Shown in pieces: positions 31,073 to 39,408 of a stretch of 44,761 nt of DNA (within the stretch, counting starts at the first letter, position 1; every line of letters starts with the position of its first letter). The translations under genes and the position numbers were made by a program. The notes below the pieces were generated by a model. The model saw only the letters and a list, made by a program, of their open reading frames with translations. It searched no databases and had not been told where the DNA came from. The DNA lies in assembly GCA_009773155.1 (NCBI GenBank), contig WOVA01000018.1, forward strand, positions 1 through 44,761, in the 5' to 3' direction. The DNA comes from Elusimicrobiota bacterium. GTDB lineage: Bacteria; Elusimicrobiota; Elusimicrobia; Elusimicrobiales; UBA9959.

Positions 31073-33103
31073 ATGGCGGGAAAGTTCAAGCTGAAGGCGC
31101 CGTTCAGGGCGGCGGGCGACCAGCCGGCGGCGATAAAGCGGCTGCGCGCCGGGCTCGACGGCGGCCTGCGCGACCAGGTGCTGCTGGGCGTGACCGGCTC
31201 GGGCAAGACGTTCACGATGGCCTCGCTCATAGCCGAGATGAACCGGCCCGCGCTCGTCATCTCGCCCAACAAAGTGCTGGCCGCCCAGCTCTACTCCGAG
31301 TTCCGGACCTTCTTCCCGGAGAACGCCGTAGAGTATTTCGTCTCGTATTACGACTATTACCAGCCCGAAGCCTATATCCCGTCCACCGACACCTACATCG
31401 AGAAGGACTCGGCCATAAACCAGCAGCTCGATAAACTGCGGCTGAAGGCGACGGCCTCCATCCTTTCGCGGCCCGACACCATAGTCGTCGCCTCGGTCTC
31501 TTGTATCTACAATATCGGCTCGCCCGAGAACTTCGCCAGGATGGGCCTCTACATCGAGAAGGGCCGCCCGCTGGGACGTAAAGAGCTGACGGAGCGGCTC
31601 GTGGCCATCCGCTACGAGCGCAACGACCTGGAACTCTCGCGCGGCAAGTTCCGCCCGCGCGGGGCCTTCGTCGATATCTTCCCCGGCGACTCGGAGACGG
31701 CCTTCCGGATACAGCTCTCCGACGCGGTGGAGTCCATAGTCGAGTTCGACCCGCTGACCGGCGCCGAGCTGCGCGAGCATAAGCACGCCTGGATCTACCC
31801 GGCCAATCACTTCGTCTCCACGCCGGACGAGATCGGCGAGGCGCTCAAGCTGATCTCGTCCGAGCTGGCGGAGCGGCTGGCCGTGCTGAAGGCGGAGAAC
31901 AAGCTGGTCGAGGCGCAGCGGCTGGAGCAGCGCACGCGTTACGACATGGAGATGCTGGCCCAGACCGGCTACTGCCACGGCATTGAGAACTATTCACGCC
32001 ACCTGGCGGGACGGCCCTCCGGAGAGCGGCCCGCCTGCCTGTTCGATTATTTCCCCAAGGATTTTCTCTTCTTCGTGGACGAATCCCACGTCACCGTGCC
32101 GCAGGTGCGCGGTATGTACGCCGGCGACCGCAGTCGTAAGCAGACGCTGGTGAACTTCGGCTTCCGTCTGCCTTCGGCGCTGGACAACCGGCCGCTCAAG
32201 TTCGACGAGTTCGAGGCGCTGCGCCCGCGCACGGTCTATGTCTCGGCCACGCCCGGCCCCTATGAGCTCGGCCTGGCCGGAAAGACGGCCGTCGCCGAGC
32301 AGATCATCCGTCCGACCGGCCTGGTGGACCCGCCGGTGCGCGTCCTGCCGCTGAAAGGCCAGGTGAAGGCGCTCACGGAGGAGATAGAGAAGCGCGCGAA
32401 ACTTAAAGAGCGCACGCTGGTGCTGACGCTTACCAAGCGGACGGCCGAGGACCTCAGCGAATTCCTGGCCGGCAAAGGCGTGCGCGCGAAATACATTCAT
32501 TCCTCGATGGACACGCTGGAGCGGCTGGACATACTGGGCCGGTTCAAGCGGGGGGATTTCGACGCGCTGGTCGGGATAAACCTGCTGCGCGAGGGCCTGG
32601 ACATCCCCGAGGTTTCGCTGGTCGCCATACTCAACGCCGACAACGAGGGCTTCCTGCGCAGCGAGACCACGCTGATGCAGATCTCGGGCCGCGCCGCGCG
32701 CAACAAATGCGGCGAGGTGCTGCTCTTCGCCGACCGCAGGACCGGCTCCATAGCCCGCGCGCTGGGCGAGATGGACCGCCGCCGCAAGACGCAGCTGGAA
32801 TACAACGAGAAGCACGGCATAAAGCCCGAGAGCGTGGCCCGCCGCGAGCTGGCCGGGCTGGAACTTTACGAGGCGGACCGAGGGCGCGGCTACGACCTGG
32901 TAAAGGACCTCTCCGCCGTGGCGGTCAAGCCGGAGAACATAAAGGGCATACGCCTGCAGCTGGAGCGCGAGATGAAAGAGGCCGCGGACCAGCTGAACTT
33001 CGAGCTGGCGGCCAGGCTGCGCGACCGGCTTTTCGAGCTGTCCGACATGGCGGGGGCCAAGGGGCCAAATCCGGCCTTGTCATGGAGAAGAAAAGCTGTA
33101 TAA
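31073..33103 (+). CDS. uvrB: Excinuclease ABC subunit B
   Basis: This 676-aa protein is the damage-verifying helicase of nucleotide excision repair. The Walker A motif is GVTGSGKTFTMA. The beta-hairpin region is VEYFVSYYDYYQPEAYIPSTDTYIEKD, the DEAH-like box is VDESHVTVPQ, and helicase motifs V and VI are VGINLLREGLDIPEVSLV and QISGRAARN. A C-terminal UVR motif (MKEAADQLNFELAARLRDRLFEL) contacts UvrC. Length and motif order are standard. The DinD-like gene follows 12 bp downstream but has its own promoter-like sequence. Confidence 0.97.
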   Translation: MAGKFKLKAPFRAAGDQPAAIKRLRAGLDGGLRDQVLLGVTGSGKTFTMASLIAEMNRPALVISPNKVLAAQLYSEFRTFFPENAVEYFVSYYDYYQPEAYIPSTDTYIEKDSAINQQLDKLRLKATASILSRPDTIVVASVSCIYNIGSPENFARMGLYIEKGRPLGRKELTERLVAIRYERNDLELSRGKFRPRGAFVDIFPGDSETAFRIQLSDAVESIVEFDPLTGAELREHKHAWIYPANHFVSTPDEIGEALKLISSELAERLAVLKAENKLVEAQRLEQRTRYDMEMLAQTGYCHGIENYSRHLAGRPSGERPACLFDYFPKDFLFFVDESHVTVPQVRGMYAGDRSRKQTLVNFGFRLPSALDNRPLKFDEFEALRPRTVYVSATPGPYELGLAGKTAVAEQIIRPTGLVDPPVRVLPLKGQVKALTEEIEKRAKLKERTLVLTLTKRTAEDLSEFLAGKGVRAKYIHSSMDTLERLDILGRFKRGDFDALVGINLLREGLDIPEVSLVAILNADNEGFLRSETTLMQISGRAARNKCGEVLLFADRRTGSIARALGEMDRRRKTQLEYNEKHGIKPESVARRELAGLELYEADRGRGYDLVKDLSAVAVKPENIKGIRLQLEREMKEAADQLNFELAARLRDRLFELSDMAGAKGPNPALSWRRKAV

Positions 33104-33104
33104 T
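33099..33104 (+). promoter_or_regulatory. TATAAT -10 element for the DinD-like gene
   Basis: A perfect TATAAT overlaps the uvrB stop region, 11 nt before the ATG, which would give a leader of about 5 nt. Confidence 0.45.
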
Positions 33105-33115
33105 GATAAAATCTT

Positions 33116-33952
33116 ATGGACACGAAAATGGCGGTTTTCAAAGGAAAAGGGATTAGAAGAACTCTCCATAAAAACGAGTGGTGGTTTTCGATTGCGGATA
33201 TATGCGGGGCTCTTACAGACAGCATTGATGCCGGGGCGTATTGGAGGAAATTGAAACAAAGACTAGGAGAAGAAGGAAGCGAGGTCGTGACATTTTGTCA
33301 CGGACTGAAATTAGAAGCCCCTGACGGTAAAAAATACGAAACTGACTGCGCCGATACTGAGGGAGTTTTCCGGATAATTCAGTCCATCCCTTCCCCAAAA
33401 GCCGAGCCTTTCAAACGCTGGCTGGCAAAAGTCGGTTATGAGCGGGTGCAGGAGATAGAGGACCCCGAACTTGCCACAAAAAGGACGCGGGCTCTTTTCA
33501 AGGCTAAAGGCTATTCGGATGAATGGATAGAAAAAAGGATGCGCGGCATTGCCGTACGCGAAGAATTGACCGATGAGTGGAAAAAACGTGACGTTAAAAA
33601 GCCCAAAGAGTATGAAATTCTGACTGCGGAAATAGCAAAGGCCGCTTTCGGGGTGACTCCATCCGCCCATAAAGAAATCAAAGGGCTTGAGCGGGAAAAT
33701 CTGCGCGACCACATGACGGATTTGGAGCTTATCTTCACCATGCTGGGTGAAGCGTCCACAACCGCTATCGCCAGGGCGGATGATGCCCGGGGTTTTCCGG
33801 CCAACCGGTATGCTGCCGTCAAAGGCGGAGGCGTAGCGGGGAAAGCCCGGAAGGATCTGGAAAAGAAAACTGGCAAGCGTGTTGTTTCCGCTGAAAATTA
33901 TCTGACGGAGCCTGAAAGCCGCAAGAGGCTGGAACGAGAACAGCATGACTGA
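33116..33952 (+). CDS. Bro-N / DinD-like protein (phage antirepressor type)
   Basis: This 278-aa protein has an N-terminal Bro-N-like domain (FKGKGIRRTLHKNEWWFSIADICGALT, GVFRIIQSIPSPKAEPFKRWLAKVG) and a C-terminal part resembling E. coli DinD (EIKGLERENLRDHMTDLELIFTMLGEASTTAIARAD). Bro-N domains bind DNA and are common in phage antirepressors; DinD is SOS-induced and reported to inhibit RecA. Its base composition is visibly more AT-rich than its neighbours, and AAA/GAA codons are common, pointing to transfer. It sits directly after uvrB. An alternative start is ATG 33128. No other phage gene is near. Confidence 0.85.
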   Translation: MDTKMAVFKGKGIRRTLHKNEWWFSIADICGALTDSIDAGAYWRKLKQRLGEEGSEVVTFCHGLKLEAPDGKKYETDCADTEGVFRIIQSIPSPKAEPFKRWLAKVGYERVQEIEDPELATKRTRALFKAKGYSDEWIEKRMRGIAVREELTDEWKKRDVKKPKEYEILTAEIAKAAFGVTPSAHKEIKGLERENLRDHMTDLELIFTMLGEASTTAIARADDARGFPANRYAAVKGGGVAGKARKDLEKKTGKRVVSAENYLTEPESRKRLEREQHD

Positions 33953-34030
33953 ACCAGTTCTGCTGCCGCTTTCACCGATAAGCATTACTTACCTAGAGGT
34001 CAATAAGATACCGGCGTCAGATTTCTACCG

Positions 34031-34885
34031 ATGAAAGAAGCCGAAGCGATAATAAGGCTCGCCCTTAAGGAAGATATCGGCGCGGGCGACCTGACCACGC
34101 TGGCTTTCGCGCCGGCAAAAGGTGTCTTCGAAGGCTATATGGTGGCCAGGCAGGCCGGGACTTTCTGCGGCGCCCCGGTGGCCGAAAGGGTCTTTAAGAT
34201 AGCCGCTCCCCGCTGCCGCGTGACCAGGCTGGTCCGCGAAGGAGCGAAGGTGAACCCCGGCGCCCGGCTGATGAAGATACGCGGCGGCCGGGCCATACTT
34301 ACCGCCGAGCGCACCGCCCTCAATTTCCTCCAGCACATGTCCGGCATAGCCACCGCCGCCTCGCTGTACGCGTCGGCGCTGGGCCGCGGCCGGACGAAAA
34401 TATACGATACGCGCAAGACGCAGCCCGGCCTGCGCGCCCTGGCCAAGTACGCCGTCCGCTGCGGCGGCGGGCGGAACCATCGCTCCGGCCTCTGGGACGC
34501 CTACCTTATAAAGGACAATCATATCGCCATGCTGGGCCCCGGCGCAGCCGGGAAGCTGGCGGCAATGATAAAGAAAATACGCGCGCGCCGGCCCGGCGTA
34601 CCGGTGGAGATAGAAGCCCAGAACCGGGAGCAGGCGCTGGCCTTCGCCGCGCTCCGGCCCGACATACTCATGCTGGACAATATGCCCCGGCCGCTGATGA
34701 AGAGGCTCATTCCCGAACTGCGCCGCCTGGCTCCCGGGATGGAGATAGAACTGTCCGGCGGCATAAAACTCAAAGATCTGCGCGGTCTGGCCGGCCTGGG
34801 CGCGGACAGGATATCGTCGGGCGCCATAACGGCCGCGGCGGGCACTTTGGACATCTCTTTCCAGGTAAGCGAGGTAAAAAAATGA
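34031..34885 (+). CDS. nadC: Nicotinate-nucleotide pyrophosphorylase (quinolinate phosphoribosyltransferase)
   Basis: This 284-aa protein converts quinolinate and PRPP to nicotinate mononucleotide in NAD synthesis. It shows the N-terminal LKEDIGAGDLTT, then ERTALNFLQHMSGIAT, the active-site segment DTRKTQPGLRALAKYAVRCGGG...NHR, LIKDNH, VEIEAQN and the phosphate-binding ELSGGI. Length is standard. Its stop overlaps the birA-like start (ATGA), giving a nadC-birA-queG operon. nadA and nadB are not in the window. Confidence 0.96.
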   Translation: MKEAEAIIRLALKEDIGAGDLTTLAFAPAKGVFEGYMVARQAGTFCGAPVAERVFKIAAPRCRVTRLVREGAKVNPGARLMKIRGGRAILTAERTALNFLQHMSGIATAASLYASALGRGRTKIYDTRKTQPGLRALAKYAVRCGGGRNHRSGLWDAYLIKDNHIAMLGPGAAGKLAAMIKKIRARRPGVPVEIEAQNREQALAFAALRPDILMLDNMPRPLMKRLIPELRRLAPGMEIELSGGIKLKDLRGLAGLGADRISSGAITAAAGTLDISFQVSEVKK

Positions 34886-35490
34886 AGACTTTCGAGCACG
34901 TAACCTGCGGCAATGTCCCCGGCGCCACCAAGGTGCTGTGCCTGGACGAGGCGGTCTCGACCCAGGAGGTCGCGCGCGAGCTGGCGCTGGAAGGCAATAA
35001 CGAGCGCACGGTCGTCATCGCCGCCTCGCAGACCGGCGGCAAGGGCCGCCTCGGCCGCAAATGGGATTCCGGCCTCGGCGGTCTTTACCTGACCGTCATC
35101 CTCAGGCCGCGCATCAGCGTCCGGTTCCTCGGCAACCTCAGCCTGATGGCCGGAGCCGTGATCTCGGAGACGCTGCGCGAGGATTACGGCGTGACCACCC
35201 GGGTCAAGGCGCCCAACGACGTCTACGCCCTGCAGCCGCGCAAAAAAAAGTTCTTCAAGATCTCCGGCGTCCTCACCGAATCCGCCTCCGTCAACCAGAA
35301 CCCGGACTGGGTGCTGCTCGGCATGGGAATAAACCTCAATAATCCGATACCGAAGGAACTGGCCGAGGCGGTCTCTCTCTCGGCCATACTCGGCCGGCCC
35401 GTCGATCGCGACGAGTTCCTGGAAAAACTTTTCGCCCGCTTCTGGAAGGCCTACTCGGCCTGGCAGTATTCCTCCGAAGCCAACAGTTGA
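34882..35490 (+). CDS. birA: Biotin--[acetyl-CoA carboxylase] ligase, short form
   Basis: This 202-aa protein contains the catalytic core: SQTGGKGRLGRKWDS (the biotinyl-AMP loop GRGRxGRxW with an extra Gly and Lys substitutions), LYLTVILRP, VKAPNDVY (usually KWPND) and LLGMGINLN. It lacks the N-terminal HTH that makes E. coli BirA a repressor, and the C-terminal SH3-like domain appears very short or absent. It would attach biotin to acyl-CoA carboxylases without regulating transcription. It is coupled to nadC by a 4-nt overlap. Confidence 0.9.
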   Translation: MKTFEHVTCGNVPGATKVLCLDEAVSTQEVARELALEGNNERTVVIAASQTGGKGRLGRKWDSGLGGLYLTVILRPRISVRFLGNLSLMAGAVISETLREDYGVTTRVKAPNDVYALQPRKKKFFKISGVLTESASVNQNPDWVLLGMGINLNNPIPKELAEAVSLSAILGRPVDRDEFLEKLFARFWKAYSAWQYSSEANS

Positions 35491-35491
35491 G

Positions 35492-36373
35492 ATGGGCGCG
35501 GCGGCGGATACTGCGGCCCTGAAACGGCTGGCGCTGGAAGCCGGCGCGGCGGCCTGCGCCGTCGCGGCCGCCGGTCCGCTGGCCGCGCTACCCCGTTTCC
35601 GCTCCGCGCTGGCGGCGCAGGAGGGGCCCGTCCCCGCCTGGCTGGCCCGCGGCCCGGAGCGGCGCGCCGGTATAAGGACCTGGGATCCCGCCGCCCGCTC
35701 CGTCCTTGTCTGCCTTTTCCCTTACTGGAATTCTTCGCTCGACAAGGACTTCGCGTCCCTTCAGCCGGAGGACCCGGAGACTTTTCTCCGCGACGCCGGC
35801 CGTAAAAAGATAAATGTCCCGCTGCTGGAGCGCCTCAAGTCGTCCGGCGCGAAACCCATGATATCGCGCTACGCGCTTTCGCGCGACTACCATTCTTCGA
35901 TAAGGGAAGCGCTGGAGGCCGTCCTCTCCCGCGCCGCCGGCGTTTTCCCCGGTCTGGAGGGGAAGGTTTTCTGCGACACTTCGCAGGTGATGGAGAAGCC
36001 GCTGGCCGCCGCCGCCGGCCTGGGCTGGCAGGGCCGCAATACCCTGCTCCTCAACTCGCGGCTAGGCAGCTGGTTCTTCATCGGCGGCTTCACGCTCAAC
36101 CTGGATTTTGCCGCCGATGTGCAGCCGGAATATCCCGGCTGCGGCTCCTGCCGCGAATGCGAAAAAGCGTGTCCCTCGGGCGCGCTGTCCGGCGGGCGGC
36201 TGGAGATCTCGCGCTGCCTGTCCTGGCACAATACGATGGAAACCGCCGGCGGGCCTTTCCCCGGCGAGCGGAGCGGCTGGGCCTACGGCTGCGACGACTG
36301 CCAAAAAAAATGCCCCTTCAACGAAGGGGCATCGGGAACGGTCCCGGAATTCCTGCGGCCGCTCAGGTCTTAG
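35492..36373 (+). CDS. queG: Epoxyqueuosine reductase-like Fe-S protein (QueG family)
   Basis: This 293-aa protein follows QueG closely. ISRYALSRDYHSSIREAL, CDTSQVMEKPLAAAAGLGWQGRNTLLLN and LGSWFFIGGFTLNLDF are followed by two Fe-S clusters from CGSCRECEKACPSGAL and CDDCQKKCPFNEG. QueG reduces epoxyqueuosine to queuosine in tRNA using cobalamin. It is shorter than E. coli QueG (no C-terminal HEAT region). The usual RC(I)SYLTIE segment reads RCLSWHNTMET, so substrate details could differ. It starts 1 nt after the birA stop. Its last cluster codons overlap a terminator for the opposite strand. Confidence 0.88.
   Translation: MGAAADTAALKRLALEAGAAACAVAAAGPLAALPRFRSALAAQEGPVPAWLARGPERRAGIRTWDPAARSVLVCLFPYWNSSLDKDFASLQPEDPETFLRDAGRKKINVPLLERLKSSGAKPMISRYALSRDYHSSIREALEAVLSRAAGVFPGLEGKVFCDTSQVMEKPLAAAAGLGWQGRNTLLLNSRLGSWFFIGGFTLNLDFAADVQPEYPGCGSCRECEKACPSGALSGGRLEISRCLSWHNTMETAGGPFPGERSGWAYGCDDCQKKCPFNEGASGTVPEFLRPLRS
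36303..36332 (-). terminator. Rho-independent terminator of the response regulator, inside the queG coding region
   Basis: On the minus strand a 10-bp stem (ATGCCCCTTC paired with GAAGGGGCAT, 3-nt loop) is followed by eight T residues. It lies downstream of the minus-strand response-regulator gene but within the plus-strand queG codons for the second Fe-S motif (QKKCPFNEGAS). Confidence 0.85.
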
Positions 36374-36731
36374 GCGTCAGGGCGGTCTTGACCGCTTCCA
36401 TGAAGTCGTCCGTGTTGAACGGCTTGGTCATGAAGGCGGCGACCTGCGTGAAGCGCTGGAACATCGTGCGCGAAGGCTCGAGGGCCGAGAGAACGATTAT
36501 CGGGATGTTCTGCGTTTCGGCGTCCTCGGTGATCTGGTTGGTGAGGGAGTACCCGTCGATCCCGGGCAGCATGACGTCCAGGATGAGCAGCTCGGGCTTG
36601 AAGCTCTTGAGCGTGTCCATCACGTCGCGGCCGTTGTCGCAGACCTTGACCTCGTGGCCGAGCGACTCCAGCGTGTACTGCACCAGGCTGGATATTTCGG
36701 GATCGTCGTCAACCGCCAGTATTTTTGCCAT
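36363..36731 (-). CDS. Single-domain response regulator (CheY-like receiver)
   Basis: This 122-aa protein is a lone receiver domain. It has the acidic cluster AVDDDPE, phospho-acceptor Asp in LLILDVMLPGIDGY, a Ser in IIVLSALEP and the conserved lysine in FMTKPF. There is no output domain, so it would signal by protein contact. GGAGGG precedes the ATG. It has its own extended -10 promoter and terminator. The orphan histidine kinase at 11928-14417 is a candidate partner only by absence of others nearby. Confidence 0.95.
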   Translation of the reverse strand: MAKILAVDDDPEISSLVQYTLESLGHEVKVCDNGRDVMDTLKSFKPELLILDVMLPGIDGYSLTNQITEDAETQNIPIIVLSALEPSRTMFQRFTQVAAFMTKPFNTDDFMEAVKTALTPKT

Positions 36732-36755
36732 AACCCTCCACTTTCTGCCGGGAAA

Positions 36756-36761
36756 AGTTTA
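36756..36761 (-). promoter_or_regulatory. Extended -10 (TGT-TAAACT) for the response regulator
   Basis: On the minus strand TGT precedes TAAACT, about 24 nt before the ATG, with the GGAGGG ribosome site between. Confidence 0.5.
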
Positions 36762-36787
36762 ACACATAGGGGCCGGACGGGTCAAAT

Positions 36788-37984
36788 TCAGTAAAGCAGC
36801 CATTTCGCGCGGTTCTTTTGGAACGCCGCGCTTTCCCGCGCGTATTTTTTTATGACCGCGCCGGCGGGGCGTCCCTTCTGCAGCGCCTCCCCGAGCAGGC
36901 CGCTGCCGGTCATCTTGCGCAGTTCCGCCGGCCGGTAGGAGAAATCGCGGGGATGGGCCTTTTTCATCAGCGCGCAGGCGTGAACGAAGATATCCAGCGA
37001 CCGCAGTGCGTGCCTGTCCGTTATCTCCACTTCCACGCCTCCGCATTCCTTCCCGGCGTACACGTCGGAGGACGGCGTTTTCTTCACCGCGGTGAACGAG
37101 GCGCCGGGGAGGCCGATGTCGTTGAGCTCCGCTGCCAGCTTGTCGCCGTCCAGCCAGGGCGCGCCGAACCAGGTGAAGGGGGAAGCCGTGCCGCGGCCCA
37201 CCGAGAGATTGGTGCTCTCGAAGCAGCCGATGCCGGGGTAGAGTATTTCCGCCTCGACGGTCCTTATATTGGGAGAGGGATTGGTCCAGACCAGGCCGGT
37301 CTCGTCGAAGAACATCTCGCGCCGCCAGTTCTCCATCCTGACGACTACCAGGTCCAGCGCCAGCCGCAGGCCGTCGCGGTGGAACAGCGCCATCTCGCCG
37401 GCCGTGAAGCCGTGGCGGGGAGGTACGGGAAAATAGGCGGTGAAGGCGCGGACGCCTTCTTCCAGCACCGGCCCTTCCACTATATGGCCCCCGGCGGGAT
37501 TGGGCCGGTCGAGGACCATGAAAGAGATCCCGGCTTTGGCGGCTTCCTCCATCGCGTAGCCCATCGTGGTCAGGTAGGTGTAGAAGCGCGCGCCCACGTC
37601 CTGTATGTCGAAGACCAGTATGTCCAGGCCGGCCAGCTGCTCCGGAGAGGGGCGCATGTTCCTGCCGTAGAGGCTGTAGATGGGCGCGCCGGTGACCGCG
37701 TCGGAGGAGTGCGCGATATGGGCGCCGTGGTCCTCCGTTCCGCGGAAGCCGTGCTCGGGCGCGAAGATGGCCGCCAGGTCCACGCCGGCCCCGTGCAGCA
37801 GGTCCGCCGCGTGGCGGCCCTGCAGGTTTATGGCCGTGTGATTGGTGATGAGCCCTACCCGCCTGTTCCGCAGCGCCTTGAACCCGTCCTGTTCAAGGAC
37901 GTCCAGGCCGCTGAGCGTCATCGTGGCGCAGGAGGCCGGCAGGGCCAGCCCGGCCAGCAGCGTCAGCACGGCCGACGCCCTCAT
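36788..37984 (-). CDS. namZ: Exo-beta-N-acetylmuramidase NamZ (DUF1343), exported
   Basis: This 398-aa protein has an N-terminal signal (MRASAVLTLLAGLALPASCA; the PASCA end could be a lipobox). The DUF1343 domain shows RVGLITNHTAI, FAPEHGFRGTEDHG, VFDIQDVGARFYTYL, FMVLDRPNPAGG, FPVPPRHGFTAGEMA and NLSVGRGTASPFTWFGAPW. Family members release terminal MurNAc from peptidoglycan fragments. The ATG overlaps the mltA stop, so a lytic transglycosylase and an exo-muramidase are made from one message, which fits stepwise cell-wall turnover or recycling. Confidence 0.92.
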   Translation of the reverse strand: MRASAVLTLLAGLALPASCATMTLSGLDVLEQDGFKALRNRRVGLITNHTAINLQGRHAADLLHGAGVDLAAIFAPEHGFRGTEDHGAHIAHSSDAVTGAPIYSLYGRNMRPSPEQLAGLDILVFDIQDVGARFYTYLTTMGYAMEEAAKAGISFMVLDRPNPAGGHIVEGPVLEEGVRAFTAYFPVPPRHGFTAGEMALFHRDGLRLALDLVVVRMENWRREMFFDETGLVWTNPSPNIRTVEAEILYPGIGCFESTNLSVGRGTASPFTWFGAPWLDGDKLAAELNDIGLPGASFTAVKKTPSSDVYAGKECGGVEVEITDRHALRSLDIFVHACALMKKAHPRDFSYRPAELRKMTGSGLLGEALQKGRPAGAVIKKYARESAAFQKNRAKWLLY

Positions 37985-39267
37985 TTTTTCTCCTTGAGGA
38001 CCAGCAGGTGGATAGTGCCGGTGTCCCAGAGTTTGAACGCGAAGCTCCGCGCCTTTTTGCCCCTGCCGGAGAAGAAGTCTATGCGGCCGGGCCCCTTGAT
38101 CGCCCCGCCGGTGTCCTGGCAGAAGACGAAGCGGGCGTCCTGCTTCTTGCCCAGCATCCCGCCGTCGTCGGTGACGTCGGGAATGGTAGCGCGCATGAAG
38201 GCCAGCGTGCCCATCGGGACCAGGTTATTGTCCACCGCCACGGAGCGCCAGCCGACCAGCGGCATGCCGTAGGTGCCGTCCGGCCCTTCTTCGGGATCGG
38301 TTATCTCCTGCAGACGGAAGAAGGTGTAGCGGCGGTTGGCCGTCATTATCGCGCGCTCTTTCTCCGGGTTTTTTTCTATGTATTCCTTCCCCTTCTCGTG
38401 GCTGAGCCCTTCGCGCGTCATGGCGCCGGCTTCCACCAGCGCGGTCAGCCAGCCCTTGAATTTGAGGCTGTTGGTGGCGGCGAACAGCGCCTTGATCTCC
38501 TTGCCGTCCGGGTAGCGCAGGCGGCCGGAGCCTTCTATGTGCAGGTCCATGATGTCGGCGCGGTTGGTGAGCCAGGCCAGCTCGAGCCCCTTGCCGTCCA
38601 GCGCGCCGCGGAAGTCGATGGCGTCGCGGTCCAGGTAGGGCACCAATTGGGTTCCCTTCATCATGCCGGTCAGCCGCTCGCCCCTGAACTTCTCGTTGAA
38701 CTCCTCCAGGTTGAGGCTGATCATGTCCGGCGGCTTGGCGTAGAGCGGGTATTTGTACTCTTCCGTCCTGACCGGGCTGGCATCCAGGGTGGGCTCGTAG
38801 TAGGAGCTGAAGACCACGGTGCCGGTGGAGTCGCGGCCGGTCATCTGGTAGACGTCGAACCGCTCTTTCACCAGGGCTTCCAGTTCCCCGGGCGTTCCGG
38901 CCAGGTCCAGCAATTTCAGGAATTCGGCGGAGGAGGCTTCCAGCTCCGCCTTGCCGACCTTGCGGCCGTCGAAATCATAGGCGATGGCGGAGGGGCTCAG
39001 CTTCCGCGCGTATTTCAGGTTGAGCTCCGCGGCCTTGCGCAGGCTCTTCATGGAGTCCGCGTCCGCGAAGGAGGGTACGTTCTCCGGGGCGACTTTCATT
39101 ATCGCCTTGACTTCCGGCGGTTTCACGGGGACTTCGGGGCAGGGAGGGCAGGCCGGGCAGGCCGGGCCGACGGGGCAGACGGCCGGTACTTCGACCGTCC
39201 GTTTGGGGGCCGTTGAACAGCCGGAGGCCAGGAATGCGAAGGCTAGCGCGATAAGGGTCTTTCTCAT
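37981..39267 (-). CDS. mltA: Membrane-bound lytic murein transglycosylase A (lipoprotein)
   Basis: This 428-aa protein has a lipobox (LASGC), then a Cys/Pro-rich linker with repeated CP motifs (CPVGPACPACPPCP). The MltA domain follows: VVFSSYYEPTLDAS, YKYPLYAKP, ELAWLTNRADIMDLHIEGSGRL, and the 3D-type barrel CQDTGGAIKGPGRIDFFSG with the catalytic Asp. MltA cleaves glycan strands to 1,6-anhydro-MurNAc ends. It is first in an operon with namZ. A TATACA hexamer at 39284-39289 on the minus strand is a candidate promoter. The Cys-rich linker is unusual for the family. Confidence 0.94.
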   Translation of the reverse strand: MRKTLIALAFAFLASGCSTAPKRTVEVPAVCPVGPACPACPPCPEVPVKPPEVKAIMKVAPENVPSFADADSMKSLRKAAELNLKYARKLSPSAIAYDFDGRKVGKAELEASSAEFLKLLDLAGTPGELEALVKERFDVYQMTGRDSTGTVVFSSYYEPTLDASPVRTEEYKYPLYAKPPDMISLNLEEFNEKFRGERLTGMMKGTQLVPYLDRDAIDFRGALDGKGLELAWLTNRADIMDLHIEGSGRLRYPDGKEIKALFAATNSLKFKGWLTALVEAGAMTREGLSHEKGKEYIEKNPEKERAIMTANRRYTFFRLQEITDPEEGPDGTYGMPLVGWRSVAVDNNLVPMGTLAFMRATIPDVTDDGGMLGKKQDARFVFCQDTGGAIKGPGRIDFFSGRGKKARSFAFKLWDTGTIHLLVLKEKK

Positions 39268-39373
39268 CAGAGGTATCTCCCTGTGTATACAAAGTTAAAC
39301 TTCCGGCGGACCGGGTGCCGAGACCTCCGTCGTGGAGGACCGAGGCCGTTTCCATTATCCCAAAAACAGGTTA

Positions 39374-39402
39374 TTGACACAAGCGGGCATATCTAATAAA
39401 CT
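39374..39402 (+). promoter_or_regulatory. Consensus promoter TTGACA-17-TAAACT, leaderless start of the FecR-domain gene
   Basis: A perfect TTGACA (39374-39379) is spaced 17 nt from TAAACT (39397-39402), which is 6 nt from the ATG. This is the best complete sigma-70 promoter in the window and it supports the leaderless reading of the others. Confidence 0.75.
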
Positions 39403-39408
39403 TCCCCT

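Noticed and set aside
36818-38272. 484-codon plus-strand frame over namZ and mltA
   Set aside because: Both minus-strand genes have full family motifs and signal peptides. The plus-strand translation has none.
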